A stretch of DNA of 64,000 bases from Mesorhizobium sp. (GCA_019635735.1 JAHBYX010000005.1:62001-126000); one strand, 5' to 3'. Shown: positions 16,062 to 25,831, numbered from the stretch's first letter. Notes: generated by a model from the letters alone, not told the origin. Made by a program: numbers and translations.

Positions 16062-16916
16062 TCAGGGCCGGCGGTAGCCGGTCGGCTGGCCGTAGAGATA
16101 GCCTATCCGCGACACCGCATCCGCGAACGGTTCGAGCGCGACCGTCATCGTGTGCCCGTTGGCGTGGACGATCGTCTCGGGGTCGGTGACGATCGCGACG
16201 TGCCCTTTCCAGAACATTAGGTCGCCGCGCCGCAGCGTCTCGCGCTGCGGATCGATCGCCGTGCCGATCGTCGCGGCCTGCATGTCGGAATCGCGCAGGA
16301 CCGTCCTGCCCGCCATGCGCATCGACAATTGCACCAGGCCCGAGCAGTCGATCCCGAAGGCTGTCGCTCCGCCCCAGAGATAGGGCGTGTGGATCAGCCG
16401 TTCGGCCACGGCGACATAGTCCGGGTCCCGGTCCGCGGCATCCCGAACATGGCCGGCAATCACCGCCTCGCCCGACGGCAACAGGGCGTAGTTCGTTCCC
16501 CGCCGCTCCTCGAAGCCTACCACCTGCACCAGCGATCCCATCGACAGCGCCGACGTGGGGACGCTTTTCAGGTCCGGCGCCGGGTAGACGAAGGTGCGGG
16601 CCGCGGTAACCACATGGGTCGCCTTCGACGCTCCGTCGGCGAGCCCGTTGGAACCGACATAGCCGACATAGCCGTCCGAGACGGACTGGATCCAGGCAAA
16701 GCCCTCGTTCTCGTCGAAGACGAGCACGTCCTGACCGGACAGCAGTTGCGTGTCGATCCCGGCTTCGAGACTGGGAGTGCGGCGCATGTCGAGCACCGGC
16801 ACGCGGACATGAGCGGGCCGACCCGCAACGAAGGAAGGCGCCTCCACCCGGCCTTCCAGCCGCTTGTCCGCGAGATCCTCGCGAAACGCGTTCAGCCGTC
16901 GGTCGAGCACAGTCAA
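16062..16916 (-). CDS. NlpC/P60 family cell-wall peptidase with SH3 domain
   Basis: Predicted peptidoglycan endopeptidase, about 284 aa, cleaving gamma-D-glutamyl-diamino acid bonds. An SH3-like region (about 35-160) precedes the NlpC/P60 domain with catalytic Cys191 (GIDCSGLVQ), His239 (WKGHVAI) and a third polar residue near HANGHT (251-256). No signal peptide is seen, suggesting action on recycled peptides in the cytosol. I place the start at TTG 16916, which overlaps the marR TGA; GTG 16910 is an alternative. A longer ATG-started frame is only marR read out of frame. A leucyl aminopeptidase lies upstream, a common pairing in rhizobia. Confidence 0.88.
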   Translation of the reverse strand: MTVLDRRLNAFREDLADKRLEGRVEAPSFVAGRPAHVRVPVLDMRRTPSLEAGIDTQLLSGQDVLVFDENEGFAWIQSVSDGYVGYVGSNGLADGASKATHVVTAARTFVYPAPDLKSVPTSALSMGSLVQVVGFEERRGTNYALLPSGEAVIAGHVRDAADRDPDYVAVAERLIHTPYLWGGATAFGIDCSGLVQLSMRMAGRTVLRDSDMQAATIGTAIDPQRETLRRGDLMFWKGHVAIVTDPETIVHANGHTMTVALEPFADAVSRIGYLYGQPTGYRRP

Positions 16917-17263
16917 ATCGGCAACTCCTTCGCCTTGGCGATGATAACGTCGCCAAAGCGTTCGAGGAAGAGAGCGCCCTCGATGGTGCGCTTCACCAGC
17001 ACGTTTCGCCGGTCCTCCTCGTCGCGGTGCCGCGACACGAGCTTCAGCGCGCCCATCGTGTCCAGCGCACGCGTCACCACCGGCTTGGTGACGTTGAGCG
17101 CGGCGGCGAGACCCCGCACCGTATGCGGCGGAGGATCCAGATAGACCGTGAGCAGGATCGCCAATTGCCTGTGCGACAGGTCGGGCATCCCCGCGTTCAC
17201 CTCGGAAAGGCACACGCCCTGCCACAGCCGCAGGGCCTGGCTGGGTCGCAGGTTGACCGCCAT
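16913..17263 (-). CDS. MarR family winged-helix regulator
   Basis: Small 116-aa DNA-binding protein with a MarR wHTH core: the recognition region TVRGLAAALNVTKPVVTRAL (about 48-67) and the wing around RDEEDRRNVLV (about 80-90). It lacks the long terminal helices of large MarR proteins. It lies between the aminopeptidase and the NlpC peptidase on the same strand and is probably translated with the latter through the TGA/TTG overlap. Its target is unknown; local autoregulation is plausible. Confidence 0.85.
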   Translation of the reverse strand: MAVNLRPSQALRLWQGVCLSEVNAGMPDLSHRQLAILLTVYLDPPPHTVRGLAAALNVTKPVVTRALDTMGALKLVSRHRDEEDRRNVLVKRTIEGALFLERFGDVIIAKAKELPI

Positions 17264-17336
17264 CGATTGGGACCTGTTCCGTTATTGTTTCGGACCCGTT
17301 TCATTCAAGGCCCGATCGAATGGAAACACAAGTGTC

Positions 17337-18713
17337 CTACGCCGGGTAACGGGCCGAAATCACCTGCTCGAGTGCGCGGATGGCCTGCGCCTCGCCGCCG
17401 GCGATGCCGTGCGGGCGGTCGGAGGGCGACCAGCCGAACACATCGAAATGCGCCCACGCCTTCGCCTTGCCGACGAAGCGCTTGAGGAAGAGTGCTGCGA
17501 TGATCGCCCCGGCGAAGCCGTCCGTGTTAACGTTGTTGATGTCGGCCACCTTCGACGAATATTTGCCGTCGTAGGGCATCCACAGCGGCATGCGCCAGAG
17601 CGGGTCGGCCGCAGCGACGGAAGCCTGCATAAGATCGGCGGCCAGCGCCTCGTCGTCGGTGAAGAAGGGCGGCAGGTCGGGGCCGAGCGCGACGCGTGCG
17701 GCCCCCGTCAGCGTCGCCATGTCGATCATCAGATCCGGCTCTTCCTCGTCGCCATAGGCCAGCGCATCACCGAGGATCAGGCGTCCTTCCGCATCGGTAT
17801 TGCCCACCTCGACGGTCAAGCCCTTGCGGCTGCGCAGGATGTCGCTCGGCCGGAAGGCATTGCCCGCAATCGAGTTCTCGACGACGGGCAGGATCACCCG
17901 GAGCCGGACCGGAAGCTTCGCCGCCATGACCATATGGGCGAGGCCCATCACATTGGCGGCGCCGCCCATGTCCTTCTTCATCAGGAGCATGCTGGAGGCC
18001 GGCTTGATGTCGAGGCCACCGGTGTCGAAGCAGACGCCCTTTCCGACCAGCGTCACCTTCGGAGCTTGCGGCGCGCCCCAGCGGATATCGATCAGCCGCG
18101 GCGCCTGCGCGGCGGCGCGGCCCACCGCGTGGATCATCGGGAAATTCCGTGCCAGCAGTTCGTCGCCGGCGATCACCTGGACGTCGGCGCCGTGCTGACC
18201 GGCGAGATTTCGCGCAGCCGTCTCGACGTCGTCCGGCCCCATGTCGTTGGTGGGAGTGTTGATCAGGTCGCGCGCGAGGAACACGCCCTCCGCCAGCCGC
18301 TCCGCCCGCGCCCTGTCCGCCCCTTCGGGCAGAGCGAAGCGGATGTCGCGCTGCGGCTTGCGGCCATAGGCGGTGAAGGCATAGCCGCCGAGAAGGAGCC
18401 CGAGGGCGGCGTTCTCGGCATCGGCGGGCGGCGCCGCGAAATGCCAGTCGCCTTCGGGCAGGGTGCGGGCAAGGGCGCCGGGCAGCATCGGCAGGTGGCC
18501 GCCGGACTGATCGCCGAGGCCGAACAGCGCCCCCGACACGTTTCCCTCCGGGTCCGCCAGTAGAAGCGTCCGCCCCTCCTCCCCGGTAAAGGAATTGGCT
18601 TTCGCCCAGGAAAGAACCGGTGCCGGAAGGCCGGACCTGTCCAGGCTGCCCTTTGCGATCAGATGAACCGGACGCGAGTTCGCAGAGCGCTCGGGAGTTA
18701 GCTTGACGGGCAT
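17337..18713 (-). CDS. Leucyl aminopeptidase family protein (M17)
   Basis: Cytosolic two-metal aminopeptidase of 458 aa. The signature NTDAEGR (305-311) gives the metal ligands Asp307/Glu309 and Arg311, with Lys225 (VGKGV), Asp230 and Asp248 completing the site. The N-terminal macro-like domain is shorter and divergent compared with E. coli PepA, as in the alphaproteobacterial subgroup. It is 73 nt upstream of marR and divergent from tadD. Together with the NlpC peptidase it may degrade wall-derived or imported peptides. Confidence 0.93.
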   Translation of the reverse strand: MPVKLTPERSANSRPVHLIAKGSLDRSGLPAPVLSWAKANSFTGEEGRTLLLADPEGNVSGALFGLGDQSGGHLPMLPGALARTLPEGDWHFAAPPADAENAALGLLLGGYAFTAYGRKPQRDIRFALPEGADRARAERLAEGVFLARDLINTPTNDMGPDDVETAARNLAGQHGADVQVIAGDELLARNFPMIHAVGRAAAQAPRLIDIRWGAPQAPKVTLVGKGVCFDTGGLDIKPASSMLLMKKDMGGAANVMGLAHMVMAAKLPVRLRVILPVVENSIAGNAFRPSDILRSRKGLTVEVGNTDAEGRLILGDALAYGDEEEPDLMIDMATLTGAARVALGPDLPPFFTDDEALAADLMQASVAAADPLWRMPLWMPYDGKYSSKVADINNVNTDGFAGAIIAALFLKRFVGKAKAWAHFDVFGWSPSDRPHGIAGGEAQAIRALEQVISARYPA

Positions 18714-18842
18714 GTAGAAGGATCCGTTCGGGAGTTAGCGGGAGGCGAGTCGCCATATTAACGATCCGTTAGGGTTAACGGAATATTTCTGCCGGTCAGG
18801 GAGGCCGTTTCGTCGGCCGCGAAGAATCCTGCCGGAGGCCCC

Positions 18843-19664
18843 ATGTCAGCGACCCGTTCCGCGACCCGTTTCGGACGCAAGCTCGCGGCGGCGGGCACCA
18901 TCGTGGTCCTGGCGGCCGCCCTTGGCGGCTGTGCCTCGAAGAGCAGCATGACTACCGGCTCGGTCAACAAGTCTTACGGCAAATCGGTCGACCAGATGTC
19001 CAGCGGCGAGCTCGAAAGCGCCGCCGACCGCCTCGGTCGCGACTACGCCAGGAACCCCAAGGACAAGGCGGCGGCGCTTGCCTATTCGACCGTATTGCAG
19101 ATGAACGGTCGCGCCGACCAGTCGCTTGCCGTGATGCGCAAGCTGGCGATCGCGCATCCGACCGACAGGGAGGTGCTTGCCGCCTACGGCAAGTCGCTCG
19201 CCGCCGTCGGGCAGTTCGAACAGGCGCTCGATGCGGTGCGCCGCGCGCAGACCCCGGAATATCCGGATTGGAAGCTTCTCTCGGCAGAGGCCGCGATCCT
19301 CGACCAGCTCGGCCAGTCCGCCGCCGCACGTCAGCTCTATCGCAAGGCCTTGGATCTGCGCCCCGACGAGCCCACCATTCTGTCCAATCTCGGCATGTCC
19401 TACGTGCTCGAGGGAGACCTCAAGACCGCCGAGTTGCACATGCGCTCGGCCTCGCAGAGGGCCGGCGCGGACAGCCGCGTGCGCCAGAACCTCGCGCTCG
19501 TCGTCGGCCTCCAGGGTCGCTTCGAAGAGGCCGAGCAGATCGCCCGCCAGGAGCTTTCGCCCGAACAGGCCCAGGCCAACGTCGCCTATCTCCGCTCGAT
19601 GCTCGCCCAGCAGAACGCCTGGAACGACCTGAAGGACAAGAAGGAAGCGAAGAACACCAACTGA
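18843..19664 (+). CDS. tadD: Tad pilus assembly lipoprotein TadD (TPR protein)
   Basis: Tetratricopeptide-repeat lipoprotein of 273 aa, predicted pilotin for the Tad secretin. A lipobox ends LGGC with lipidated Cys30. TPR units run from about 55 to 245 (for example the segments with ALAYSTVLQMNGRADQSL and YRKALDLRPDEPTILSNLG). It stands at one end of the pilus locus and is transcribed toward it, separated from tadC by a DUF305 gene. Confidence 0.88.
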   Translation: MSATRSATRFGRKLAAAGTIVVLAAALGGCASKSSMTTGSVNKSYGKSVDQMSSGELESAADRLGRDYARNPKDKAAALAYSTVLQMNGRADQSLAVMRKLAIAHPTDREVLAAYGKSLAAVGQFEQALDAVRRAQTPEYPDWKLLSAEAAILDQLGQSAAARQLYRKALDLRPDEPTILSNLGMSYVLEGDLKTAELHMRSASQRAGADSRVRQNLALVVGLQGRFEEAEQIARQELSPEQAQANVAYLRSMLAQQNAWNDLKDKKEAKNTN

Positions 19665-19738
19665 CCGTCGCGCATCGCGGTGGGGAACAAGCAACCGCGC
19701 CCTTGGTTGACGAACGTCTGAACCGAGGGAGATGACCG

Positions 19739-20206
19739 ATGTACCCTTATGTCCGTTTTGGCGCGATGATCGCGGTCTCGACCACGGTCATGTACTCGCT
19801 GACCTACCTGAACGTCTATCAAGTCAGCCATGTTCACTGGAGCGAAACGAGGGTCTATATGGCCCTGATCATGGGCTCGGCGATGGCCGTCGTCATGCTG
19901 TCCTTCATGCTTCACATGTACAAGGTCCGGCTTGCGAACGCCGCGATCCTGGCGCTGTCGGCGGTGATCTTCGCCGGCGCGCTCTTTCTCGTTCGCAGCC
20001 AGGCCACGGTCGAGGACACGTCATGGATGAAGGCGATGATACCTCACCATTCCATCGCCATCCTGACCAGCGAGCGCGCGCGACTGGCCGATCCCCGCGT
20101 AAGAGACCTGGCAGCGCGGATCATCGAGGCGCAGCGTCGTGAAATCGACGAGATGGAAGCGCTGATCGACGACCTCGAGGGCGATCGCGCAGGGCCGAGG
20201 AACTAG
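19739..20206 (+). CDS. DUF305 domain membrane protein
   Basis: A 155-aa protein with three predicted membrane segments (about 8-25, 38-58, 66-84) and a C-terminal DUF305 helix pair. The family's paired histidines are in WMKAMIPHHSIAIL (about 96-109), which may bind metal such as copper. Its function is uncharacterised. It lies between tadD (same strand, 74 nt upstream) and convergent tadC, with only 7 nt to the latter. Its place in the pilus locus may be accidental. Confidence 0.8.
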   Translation: MYPYVRFGAMIAVSTTVMYSLTYLNVYQVSHVHWSETRVYMALIMGSAMAVVMLSFMLHMYKVRLANAAILALSAVIFAGALFLVRSQATVEDTSWMKAMIPHHSIAILTSERARLADPRVRDLAARIIEAQRREIDEMEALIDDLEGDRAGPRN

Positions 20207-20213
20207 AGTGGGA

Positions 20214-21230
20214 TTATTCGCTGCTCGACTGGTTCTTGTCGCCGAAGATGCCGCGCTCGGAGATCTGGATGCCGGCCGGGCCGAGGATCACGCAGAAGAG
20301 CACCGGCAGGAAGAACAGGATCATCGGCACGGTCAGCTTCGGCGGCAGCGCGGCTGCCTTCTTCTCGGCCTCGTTCATCCGCATTTCCCGGCTTTCGTTG
20401 GCTAGAACGCGCAGCGCAGTGGCGATCGGCGTGCCGTAGCGCTCGGCCTGGATCAGCGCCTGGGCAACGCCCTTGACGCTCTCGAGGCCGGTACGGTTGA
20501 CGAGGTTTTCGTACGCCTGGCGACGTTCCTGCAGGAAGGAGAGCTCGGCTGTGGTGAGCACGAACTCCTCCGCGAGCTCGACGGATTGGGCGCCGATTTC
20601 GTCGGCCACCTTGCGCATGGCGGCTTCGATGGACATGCCGGATTCGACGCAGATCAGCATCAGGTCCAGCGCATCGGGCCAGGCGCGCTGGATCGAGAAC
20701 TTGCGCTTCGTGGCGCGGTTCGAGACGTAGAGCACCGGTGCGTAGAAGCCGGCATAGGCGACGAGGATCGAGACGAACAACTTGACGAAGGTCGGCTGCT
20801 CCGGAAGCCCGCCCAGCAGGAAGACGTAGACGGCGGCGAGGGAGAATCCGACGAAAGGCAATACGAGCCGGAAGAAGAGGAACTTGGTCAGCGGATTCTG
20901 GCCGCGGAAACCGGCGAGCCTGAGCTTCGTCATGGTCGATTCGTCGGCGAGCGCGCGACGGAGGTCGAGCTTCTCGACGATATGCTTCATGCCGGTGGAC
21001 TGTTCTTCGCGCAGGCCGCGCCGACGCTTGTCGGTCTCCGCCGCGAGGCGGGCCCGCTGCTTGGCGCGCAGTTCGTCGCGCTCGATCGCGACGCTCTTCA
21101 TGCGCGTCTTCAGCGTGTTGCCCGCGAACGACGGCATCAACGTGAAAAGGGTCGCAAAGACCGCGATGCCGACAAACACGGCGATGAGGAAGGCAGGGTC
21201 CGAGATCGACTTGGAGAGCTGGGTGAACAT
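20214..21230 (-). CDS. tadC: Tad pilus inner-membrane platform protein TadC
   Basis: Type II secretion F-domain protein of 338 aa with membrane helices at about 12-32, about 125-150 and the C-terminus (PMILFFLPVLFCVILG). The T2SSF core contains the LMLICVESGMSIEAAM-type motif (about 195-210) and the QAERYGTPIATALRVLA motif near 270. It pairs with TadB to form the platform on which the CpaF motor acts. It is the last gene of the cpaB-to-tadC operon. Confidence 0.93.
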   Translation of the reverse strand: MFTQLSKSISDPAFLIAVFVGIAVFATLFTLMPSFAGNTLKTRMKSVAIERDELRAKQRARLAAETDKRRRGLREEQSTGMKHIVEKLDLRRALADESTMTKLRLAGFRGQNPLTKFLFFRLVLPFVGFSLAAVYVFLLGGLPEQPTFVKLFVSILVAYAGFYAPVLYVSNRATKRKFSIQRAWPDALDLMLICVESGMSIEAAMRKVADEIGAQSVELAEEFVLTTAELSFLQERRQAYENLVNRTGLESVKGVAQALIQAERYGTPIATALRVLANESREMRMNEAEKKAAALPPKLTVPMILFFLPVLFCVILGPAGIQISERGIFGDKNQSSSE

Positions 21231-21236
21231 TCCGAT

Positions 21237-22250
21237 CTAGACCTCGAAGTTCATCATTTTCCGCATCACGAAAATACCGATGGACATCCAGACAGCGGAG
21301 AAGCCGAGGATCATGTGTCCCTGCGGAGTCGTGAAGAGAGGCATGATGTAGTTGGGCGAGGAGAGGTAGACGAGGAACGCCACGATGAAGGGCAGCGCGC
21401 CGATGATGACGGCCGACGCCTTGGCCTCCATCGACAGGGCCTGCACCTTGGCCTTCATCTTCTTGCGGTCGCGCAGCACCCGCGACAGATTGCCGAGCGC
21501 TTCGGACAGATTGCCGCCCGCCTGCTGCTGGATCTGGATGACGATGCCGAAGAAACCGGCCTCCGTGCAGGGCATCGTCTCGGTCATTCGCATCGCGGCT
21601 TCAGGGATCGAGAGACCGATCTGCTGTGCCTCGACGATCCGGCGGAACTCCGTCCTCACCGGCTCCTGCGCCTCGTTGGCGATGAGCCTGATGCCGTCAT
21701 TGAGCGGGAGTCCCGATTTCACCGCACGTACGATGACATCGAGCGCGTTCGGGAACTCGTTGAGGAAGGCCTTGACGCGGCGCGTGCGCCGGAAAGAGAC
21801 GAACCAGCGCGGGAGGCCCAGGGCGCCGGCGAGCAATGCGCCCGGAACGGCCCAGAGCGGGGCGCCTCCGACATAGGCCAATGCCGCGAGGACCAGGCCC
21901 GTCACGACGGAATACAAGTAGAATCGCTCCATCGAAACGGTCATTCCCGCCTGGCGGATCTGGACCCTGATCGGCGGCTTCTTGACGATCTGGTCGCGGG
22001 ACTTCTGCTTGTTCTCGATATCCTTCAGCGAGTCCTGGATCGTCTTGCGCCGCTTGGCGACCTCGGCGGTACGGTCGCGCGCGGCGGCTTTGGCGCTGCG
22101 GTCGGTCTCTGCCCTCTTGATCGTGTCGAGCCGCTTGCCGGTGTTCTCTTCATTCTCGATGCGCTTGTACATCAGGGCATAGGCGACCGCGCCCGCGCTC
22201 ACGCCGGCAAGCGCGATGAAGGCGAGGATTGTGGTGTCTATGCCGAACAT
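21237..22250 (-). CDS. tadB: Tad pilus inner-membrane platform protein TadB
   Basis: Paralogue of TadC, 337 aa, with a T2SSF domain: VIVRAVKSGLPLNDGIRLIA (about 186-205) and the QQQAGGNLSEALGNLSRVLR stretch (about 245-264). Helices are predicted at about 7-26, 108-145, 278-300 and 310-330. A charged linker (about 33-85) precedes the core. ATG 22250 gives the family start MFGIDTTILAFI; a longer frame upstream only reads over cpaF. The stop lies 6 nt before tadC. Confidence 0.93.
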   Translation of the reverse strand: MFGIDTTILAFIALAGVSAGAVAYALMYKRIENEENTGKRLDTIKRAETDRSAKAAARDRTAEVAKRRKTIQDSLKDIENKQKSRDQIVKKPPIRVQIRQAGMTVSMERFYLYSVVTGLVLAALAYVGGAPLWAVPGALLAGALGLPRWFVSFRRTRRVKAFLNEFPNALDVIVRAVKSGLPLNDGIRLIANEAQEPVRTEFRRIVEAQQIGLSIPEAAMRMTETMPCTEAGFFGIVIQIQQQAGGNLSEALGNLSRVLRDRKKMKAKVQALSMEAKASAVIIGALPFIVAFLVYLSSPNYIMPLFTTPQGHMILGFSAVWMSIGIFVMRKMMNFEV

Positions 22251-22279
22251 GTCATGCCGCTCCCGCGCAGGGACTGTGC

Positions 22280-23782
22280 TCAGTCGGCCTGCCTCTCCAT
22301 CGATTCCAACGCATTGGCGAGACGCTGCTCTTCGTTGAAGTAACGTGCGCGCTCCCAGAACTTGGGACGTCCGACGCCCGTCGAGACGTGTTCGCCGATC
22401 AGCCGCCCGCTCTGGTCCTCGCCCTTCAGCCTGTAGAGGACGATGTCCTGGGTGATGATCACATCGCCTTCCATGCCGATCACCTCGGTGATGTGGGTGA
22501 TGCGGCGAGAACCGTCGCGAAGTCGGGCGGCCTGGATGATCACGTCGACGGAACCGACGATGATCTCGCGCACGGTCTTCTGCGGCAACTGGAAGCCGCC
22601 CATCGCGATCATCGATTCGATACGGTTCAGGCACTCGCGCGGCGAGTTGGAGTGGATCGTGCCCATCGACCCGTCATGGCCGGTGTTCATCGCCTGGAGT
22701 AGATCGAACACTTCCGGTCCGCGCACTTCGCCGACGATGATGCGTTCGGGACGCATGCGCAGGCAGTTCTTGACCAGGTCGCGCATGGTGACCTCGCCTT
22801 CGCCTTCGAGATTCGGCGGTCGCGTCTCCAGGCGCACCACGTGCGGCTGCTGCAGCTGGAGTTCCGCGGAGTCCTCGCAGGTGATGATGCGCTCGTCCCG
22901 GTCGACATAGTGGGTGAGACAGTTCAGCAGCGTCGTCTTGCCCGAGCCGGTGCCGCCCGAGATGATGACGTTGCAGCGCACGCGTCCGATGATCTTGAGC
23001 ACCTCCGCGCCTTCCGGCGAGATCGCACCGAACCTGACGAGCTGATCGAGCGTCAGCTTGTCCTTCTTGAACTTGCGGATGGTGAGCGTGGCCCCGTCGA
23101 TCGAAAGCGGCGGCGCGATCACGTTGACGCGGGAGCCGTCGGGAAGGCGGGCGTCGCAGATCGGCGAGCTTTCGTCGACGCGGCGGCCGACCTGGCTGAC
23201 GATACGCTGGCAGACGTTGAGCAGCTGCTGGTTGTCGCGGAAGCGGATCGTGGTCTGCTCGACCTTGCCGTTCACTTCGATGTAGACCTGCTTGGCGCCG
23301 TTGACCATGATGTCGGCGATGTCGTCGCGCGCGAGAAGCGGCTCCAGCGGCCCATAACCGAGGACGTCGTTGCAGATGTCCTCGAGCAGGTCCTCCTGCT
23401 CGGCGATCGACATCGCGAAGTTCTTGATCGCGATGATGTCGTTGACGATGTCGCGGATCTCTTCGCGCGCGGCGTCCGGCGCGAGCTTGGCAAGCTGCGA
23501 CAGGTCGATCGTGTCGATCAGCGCCGAGAAGACCTGGCTCTTCGTGTCGTAATAAGCCTCGCTGCGCTCGCGCGTGACCGCGCTGCGCACCGGAGGCGGC
23601 GGTGGCGGCGGAGCGGATTCGAACCGTTTCGGCGCGGCGGCAGCGACTGCCGCCGGCGCGGGCGGGGCCGGAGCGGGCCGGGGTGCCGGGGAAGCCTCGC
23701 TCTTGAAGGTCACGGGCATAGGCGCGGGCGAGCGTGTGTCCACGCCGCCAAACCCGCCGTCACTGCCCCTTTTCCCAAACAT
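22280..23782 (-). CDS. cpaF: Tad pilus ATPase CpaF/TadA
   Basis: Hexameric secretion ATPase, 500 aa, driving pilus extension and possibly retraction. After a Pro/Ala-rich disordered N-terminus (about 20-65) come the NTD and ATPase domain: Walker A GGTGSGKT (276-283), Walker [10 protein letters not shown] (347-355) and the His box [11 protein letters not shown] (367-377). The domain order and length match the family. It lies between cpaE and tadB in one operon. Confidence 0.96.
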   Translation of the reverse strand: MFGKRGSDGGFGGVDTRSPAPMPVTFKSEASPAPRPAPAPPAPAAVAAAAPKRFESAPPPPPPPVRSAVTRERSEAYYDTKSQVFSALIDTIDLSQLAKLAPDAAREEIRDIVNDIIAIKNFAMSIAEQEDLLEDICNDVLGYGPLEPLLARDDIADIMVNGAKQVYIEVNGKVEQTTIRFRDNQQLLNVCQRIVSQVGRRVDESSPICDARLPDGSRVNVIAPPLSIDGATLTIRKFKKDKLTLDQLVRFGAISPEGAEVLKIIGRVRCNVIISGGTGSGKTTLLNCLTHYVDRDERIITCEDSAELQLQQPHVVRLETRPPNLEGEGEVTMRDLVKNCLRMRPERIIVGEVRGPEVFDLLQAMNTGHDGSMGTIHSNSPRECLNRIESMIAMGGFQLPQKTVREIIVGSVDVIIQAARLRDGSRRITHITEVIGMEGDVIITQDIVLYRLKGEDQSGRLIGEHVSTGVGRPKFWERARYFNEEQRLANALESMERQAD

Positions 23783-23809
23783 GCGACGAAATCCGTTCTG
23801 CTCGAGGAC

Positions 23810-25093
23810 TTACTTCTTCATGCCCAGCTTCAGGCGGCCGAGCAGCTGCTCGATACCGGGCTTCTTCTTCGACTTGATCTCGGCGCGCCCCGTCACGAAG
23901 TGCGCCACTTCGTTGATCATTCCCACGATCGGATTCTTGGCATCCATCTCGCCCAGCATGCGCCCGTTGTTCGAGGCGTTTCCAAACAGGAGCGGGTCGA
24001 ACGGAATGACCGCCATCGGCGTGATGCCGAGCGGCTCCGCGAAGTCCGCGGGCGTGATCTCCGGACGTTTCGGCACGCCCGCCTGATTGATGACGAGTTT
24101 CGGCAATGCGTCGTTGGGGCGCAGCTTCTTGAGCATGTCCACCAGGTTCTTGGCATTGCGCAGGTTGGCGAGTTCCGGGGTCGCCGTGATGACGATTTCG
24201 TCTGCCTGCGTCAGCGTCGTCTTCGCCCAACCCGACCAGACGTGCGGAACGTCGAGCACCACGGCCGGCGCGCTGCGCTGGGCGACGTCGATGATCTGCG
24301 TGAACGCATCCGGGTCGAAATCGTAGATCCTGTCCAGCGTCGACGGCGCGGCCAGAAGTGACAGGTTCTCCGCGCATTGCGCGAGAAGCCGGTCGAGATA
24401 GGTCTCGTCGATCCGCTCCGGCGAGAAGACCGCCTCGGCGATACCCTGGGCCGGATCCTGGTCGAAATTGATGTTCGCCGTGCCGAAAGCCAGGTCCATG
24501 TCGGCGACGACGACTTCGGACTTGAACAGCGTCGACATGCTCCAGGCGACGTTGTGCGCGATCGTCGAGGAGCCGACGCCGCCTTTGGCGCCGACGAAGG
24601 CGATCGTGCGGCCGAGAGGCTCGGACTCGGGATTGACGAAGATGCCGGAGATGACCGTCAGGATGTCGGCCATCGAGATCGGCGCGACGACATATTCGGA
24701 AATGCCGGACCGGATCAGTTCGCGGTAGAGCCAGATGTCGTTGTAGTGGCCGATGATGACGACCTTTGTCGTCGGATCGCACACTTCCGCGAGGCTGCGC
24801 AGGCTGTCGAGCATCTCGCGGGGCTCGCAGCGGGATTCGAGCAGGATCAGGTTCGGCGTCGGCGCGGTCTTGTAGAACTCGACCGCCGTCTCGATGCCGC
24901 CCATGTGCACCTTGAGATGGGTCTTTGCCATGCGGCGGTCTTCGCCGGCCCGCTCGATCGGCCGCGCCACGCCTTCGGTTTCGCAGAAGGCCTGGATAGA
25001 GATGCGGGGGAGCGGACGAAGCGAATCCATCAATCCCGGATCGGTTTCGTTTCGATCGGGAAGCGCCTGGGTCTCGTAGGCAAGGTTGGTCAT
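23810..25093 (-). CDS. cpaE: Tad pilus localisation protein CpaE/TadZ
   Basis: MinD/ParA-like protein of 427 aa that positions the pilus machine. A receiver-like domain without a clear phospho-acceptor (about 57-150) is followed by an atypical Walker A GAKGGVGSS (168-176), in which the usual Lys-Thr is Ser-Ser as is common in CpaE, and DMDLAFGT (about 198-205). ATG 25093 is the start; the longer open frame overlaps cpaD. It belongs to the cpaB-tadC operon. Confidence 0.93.
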   Translation of the reverse strand: MTNLAYETQALPDRNETDPGLMDSLRPLPRISIQAFCETEGVARPIERAGEDRRMAKTHLKVHMGGIETAVEFYKTAPTPNLILLESRCEPREMLDSLRSLAEVCDPTTKVVIIGHYNDIWLYRELIRSGISEYVVAPISMADILTVISGIFVNPESEPLGRTIAFVGAKGGVGSSTIAHNVAWSMSTLFKSEVVVADMDLAFGTANINFDQDPAQGIAEAVFSPERIDETYLDRLLAQCAENLSLLAAPSTLDRIYDFDPDAFTQIIDVAQRSAPAVVLDVPHVWSGWAKTTLTQADEIVITATPELANLRNAKNLVDMLKKLRPNDALPKLVINQAGVPKRPEITPADFAEPLGITPMAVIPFDPLLFGNASNNGRMLGEMDAKNPIVGMINEVAHFVTGRAEIKSKKKPGIEQLLGRLKLGMKK

Positions 25094-25113
25094 GATCGTG
25101 CCTCGTCCTGTGC

Positions 25114-25815
25114 CTAGTAGTTGGTGACCGGCCTGAAGAGGATATCCTTGGTCTGGTATTCCTCGATCGCCACCGAGCGGTTCTCGGCGTCGATTTCGGT
25201 CGGCCGGCGCGGCCCCACCAGATCGTTCGGATTGGCGACCTGCGCGGCGAGGTTGTTCTGATAGGAGCAACCGAAATTCGCCCAGTGCTTGTTCTCAGTC
25301 GTCTGGAGCATGTCGTTGGGCCAGCGGCCGCATTTGCCGGTCGTCGCCTTCACCGCGTTGTAGGTGACGCGGATCGGAGCGGAGACATCCGGTGCATTGG
25401 CCGCGTAGTGGACGACCTCGACGTTGCGGATGCCGCTCTTGTGCAAGAAGCGGGCGATGTCGGAGGCGACATTGGTCGCCGCGGCGGCGTTCGCGGATCC
25501 GGACGGTGCCATGACCATGACCGGCGGGGCTGCCGAGCGGTCGTAGCGATACATGAAGCCGTCGACCGCGTCCCTCTGTCCGCGGGTCATGCTGAAATCG
25601 CCGGACGCCACTGCGATGTCGATCGTTTCCGGCGCTTCGCCCACCATGATCGGATGATTGGTGCGGTAGTCGTCCGGGATCGAGCCGACCTCGATGTGAT
25701 CGCGTTTCACCATCGCACATCCCGACGCCAGCGATGCCGTGAGAACGAGGAGGACCGGGAGGGAAAGGCGGCGCACGGGAGATCCCGAGACGGACGTGGA
25801 AACAGTGATGGTCAT
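25114..25815 (-). CDS. cpaD: Tad pilus assembly lipoprotein CpaD
   Basis: Outer-membrane-associated lipoprotein of 233 aa. A signal peptide ends with the lipobox LASGC (Cys33). The CpaD domain follows, with the conserved DDYRTNHPIMV (about 48-58) and a CGRWPNDM segment (about 177-184). Thought to stabilise the secretin. It lies 16 nt downstream of cpaC and 20 nt upstream of cpaE. Confidence 0.92.
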   Translation of the reverse strand: MTITVSTSVSGSPVRRLSLPVLLVLTASLASGCAMVKRDHIEVGSIPDDYRTNHPIMVGEAPETIDIAVASGDFSMTRGQRDAVDGFMYRYDRSAAPPVMVMAPSGSANAAAATNVASDIARFLHKSGIRNVEVVHYAANAPDVSAPIRVTYNAVKATTGKCGRWPNDMLQTTENKHWANFGCSYQNNLAAQVANPNDLVGPRRPTEIDAENRSVAIEEYQTKDILFRPVTNY

Positions 25816-25831
25816 GGTGCCGGTTCCCAGC

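Noticed and set aside
16062..17225. A 387-codon frame joining marR DNA to the NlpC peptidase
   Set aside because: The first 103 residues are marR out of frame; the MarR protein and the NlpC domain are separately recognisable, with a TTGA junction.
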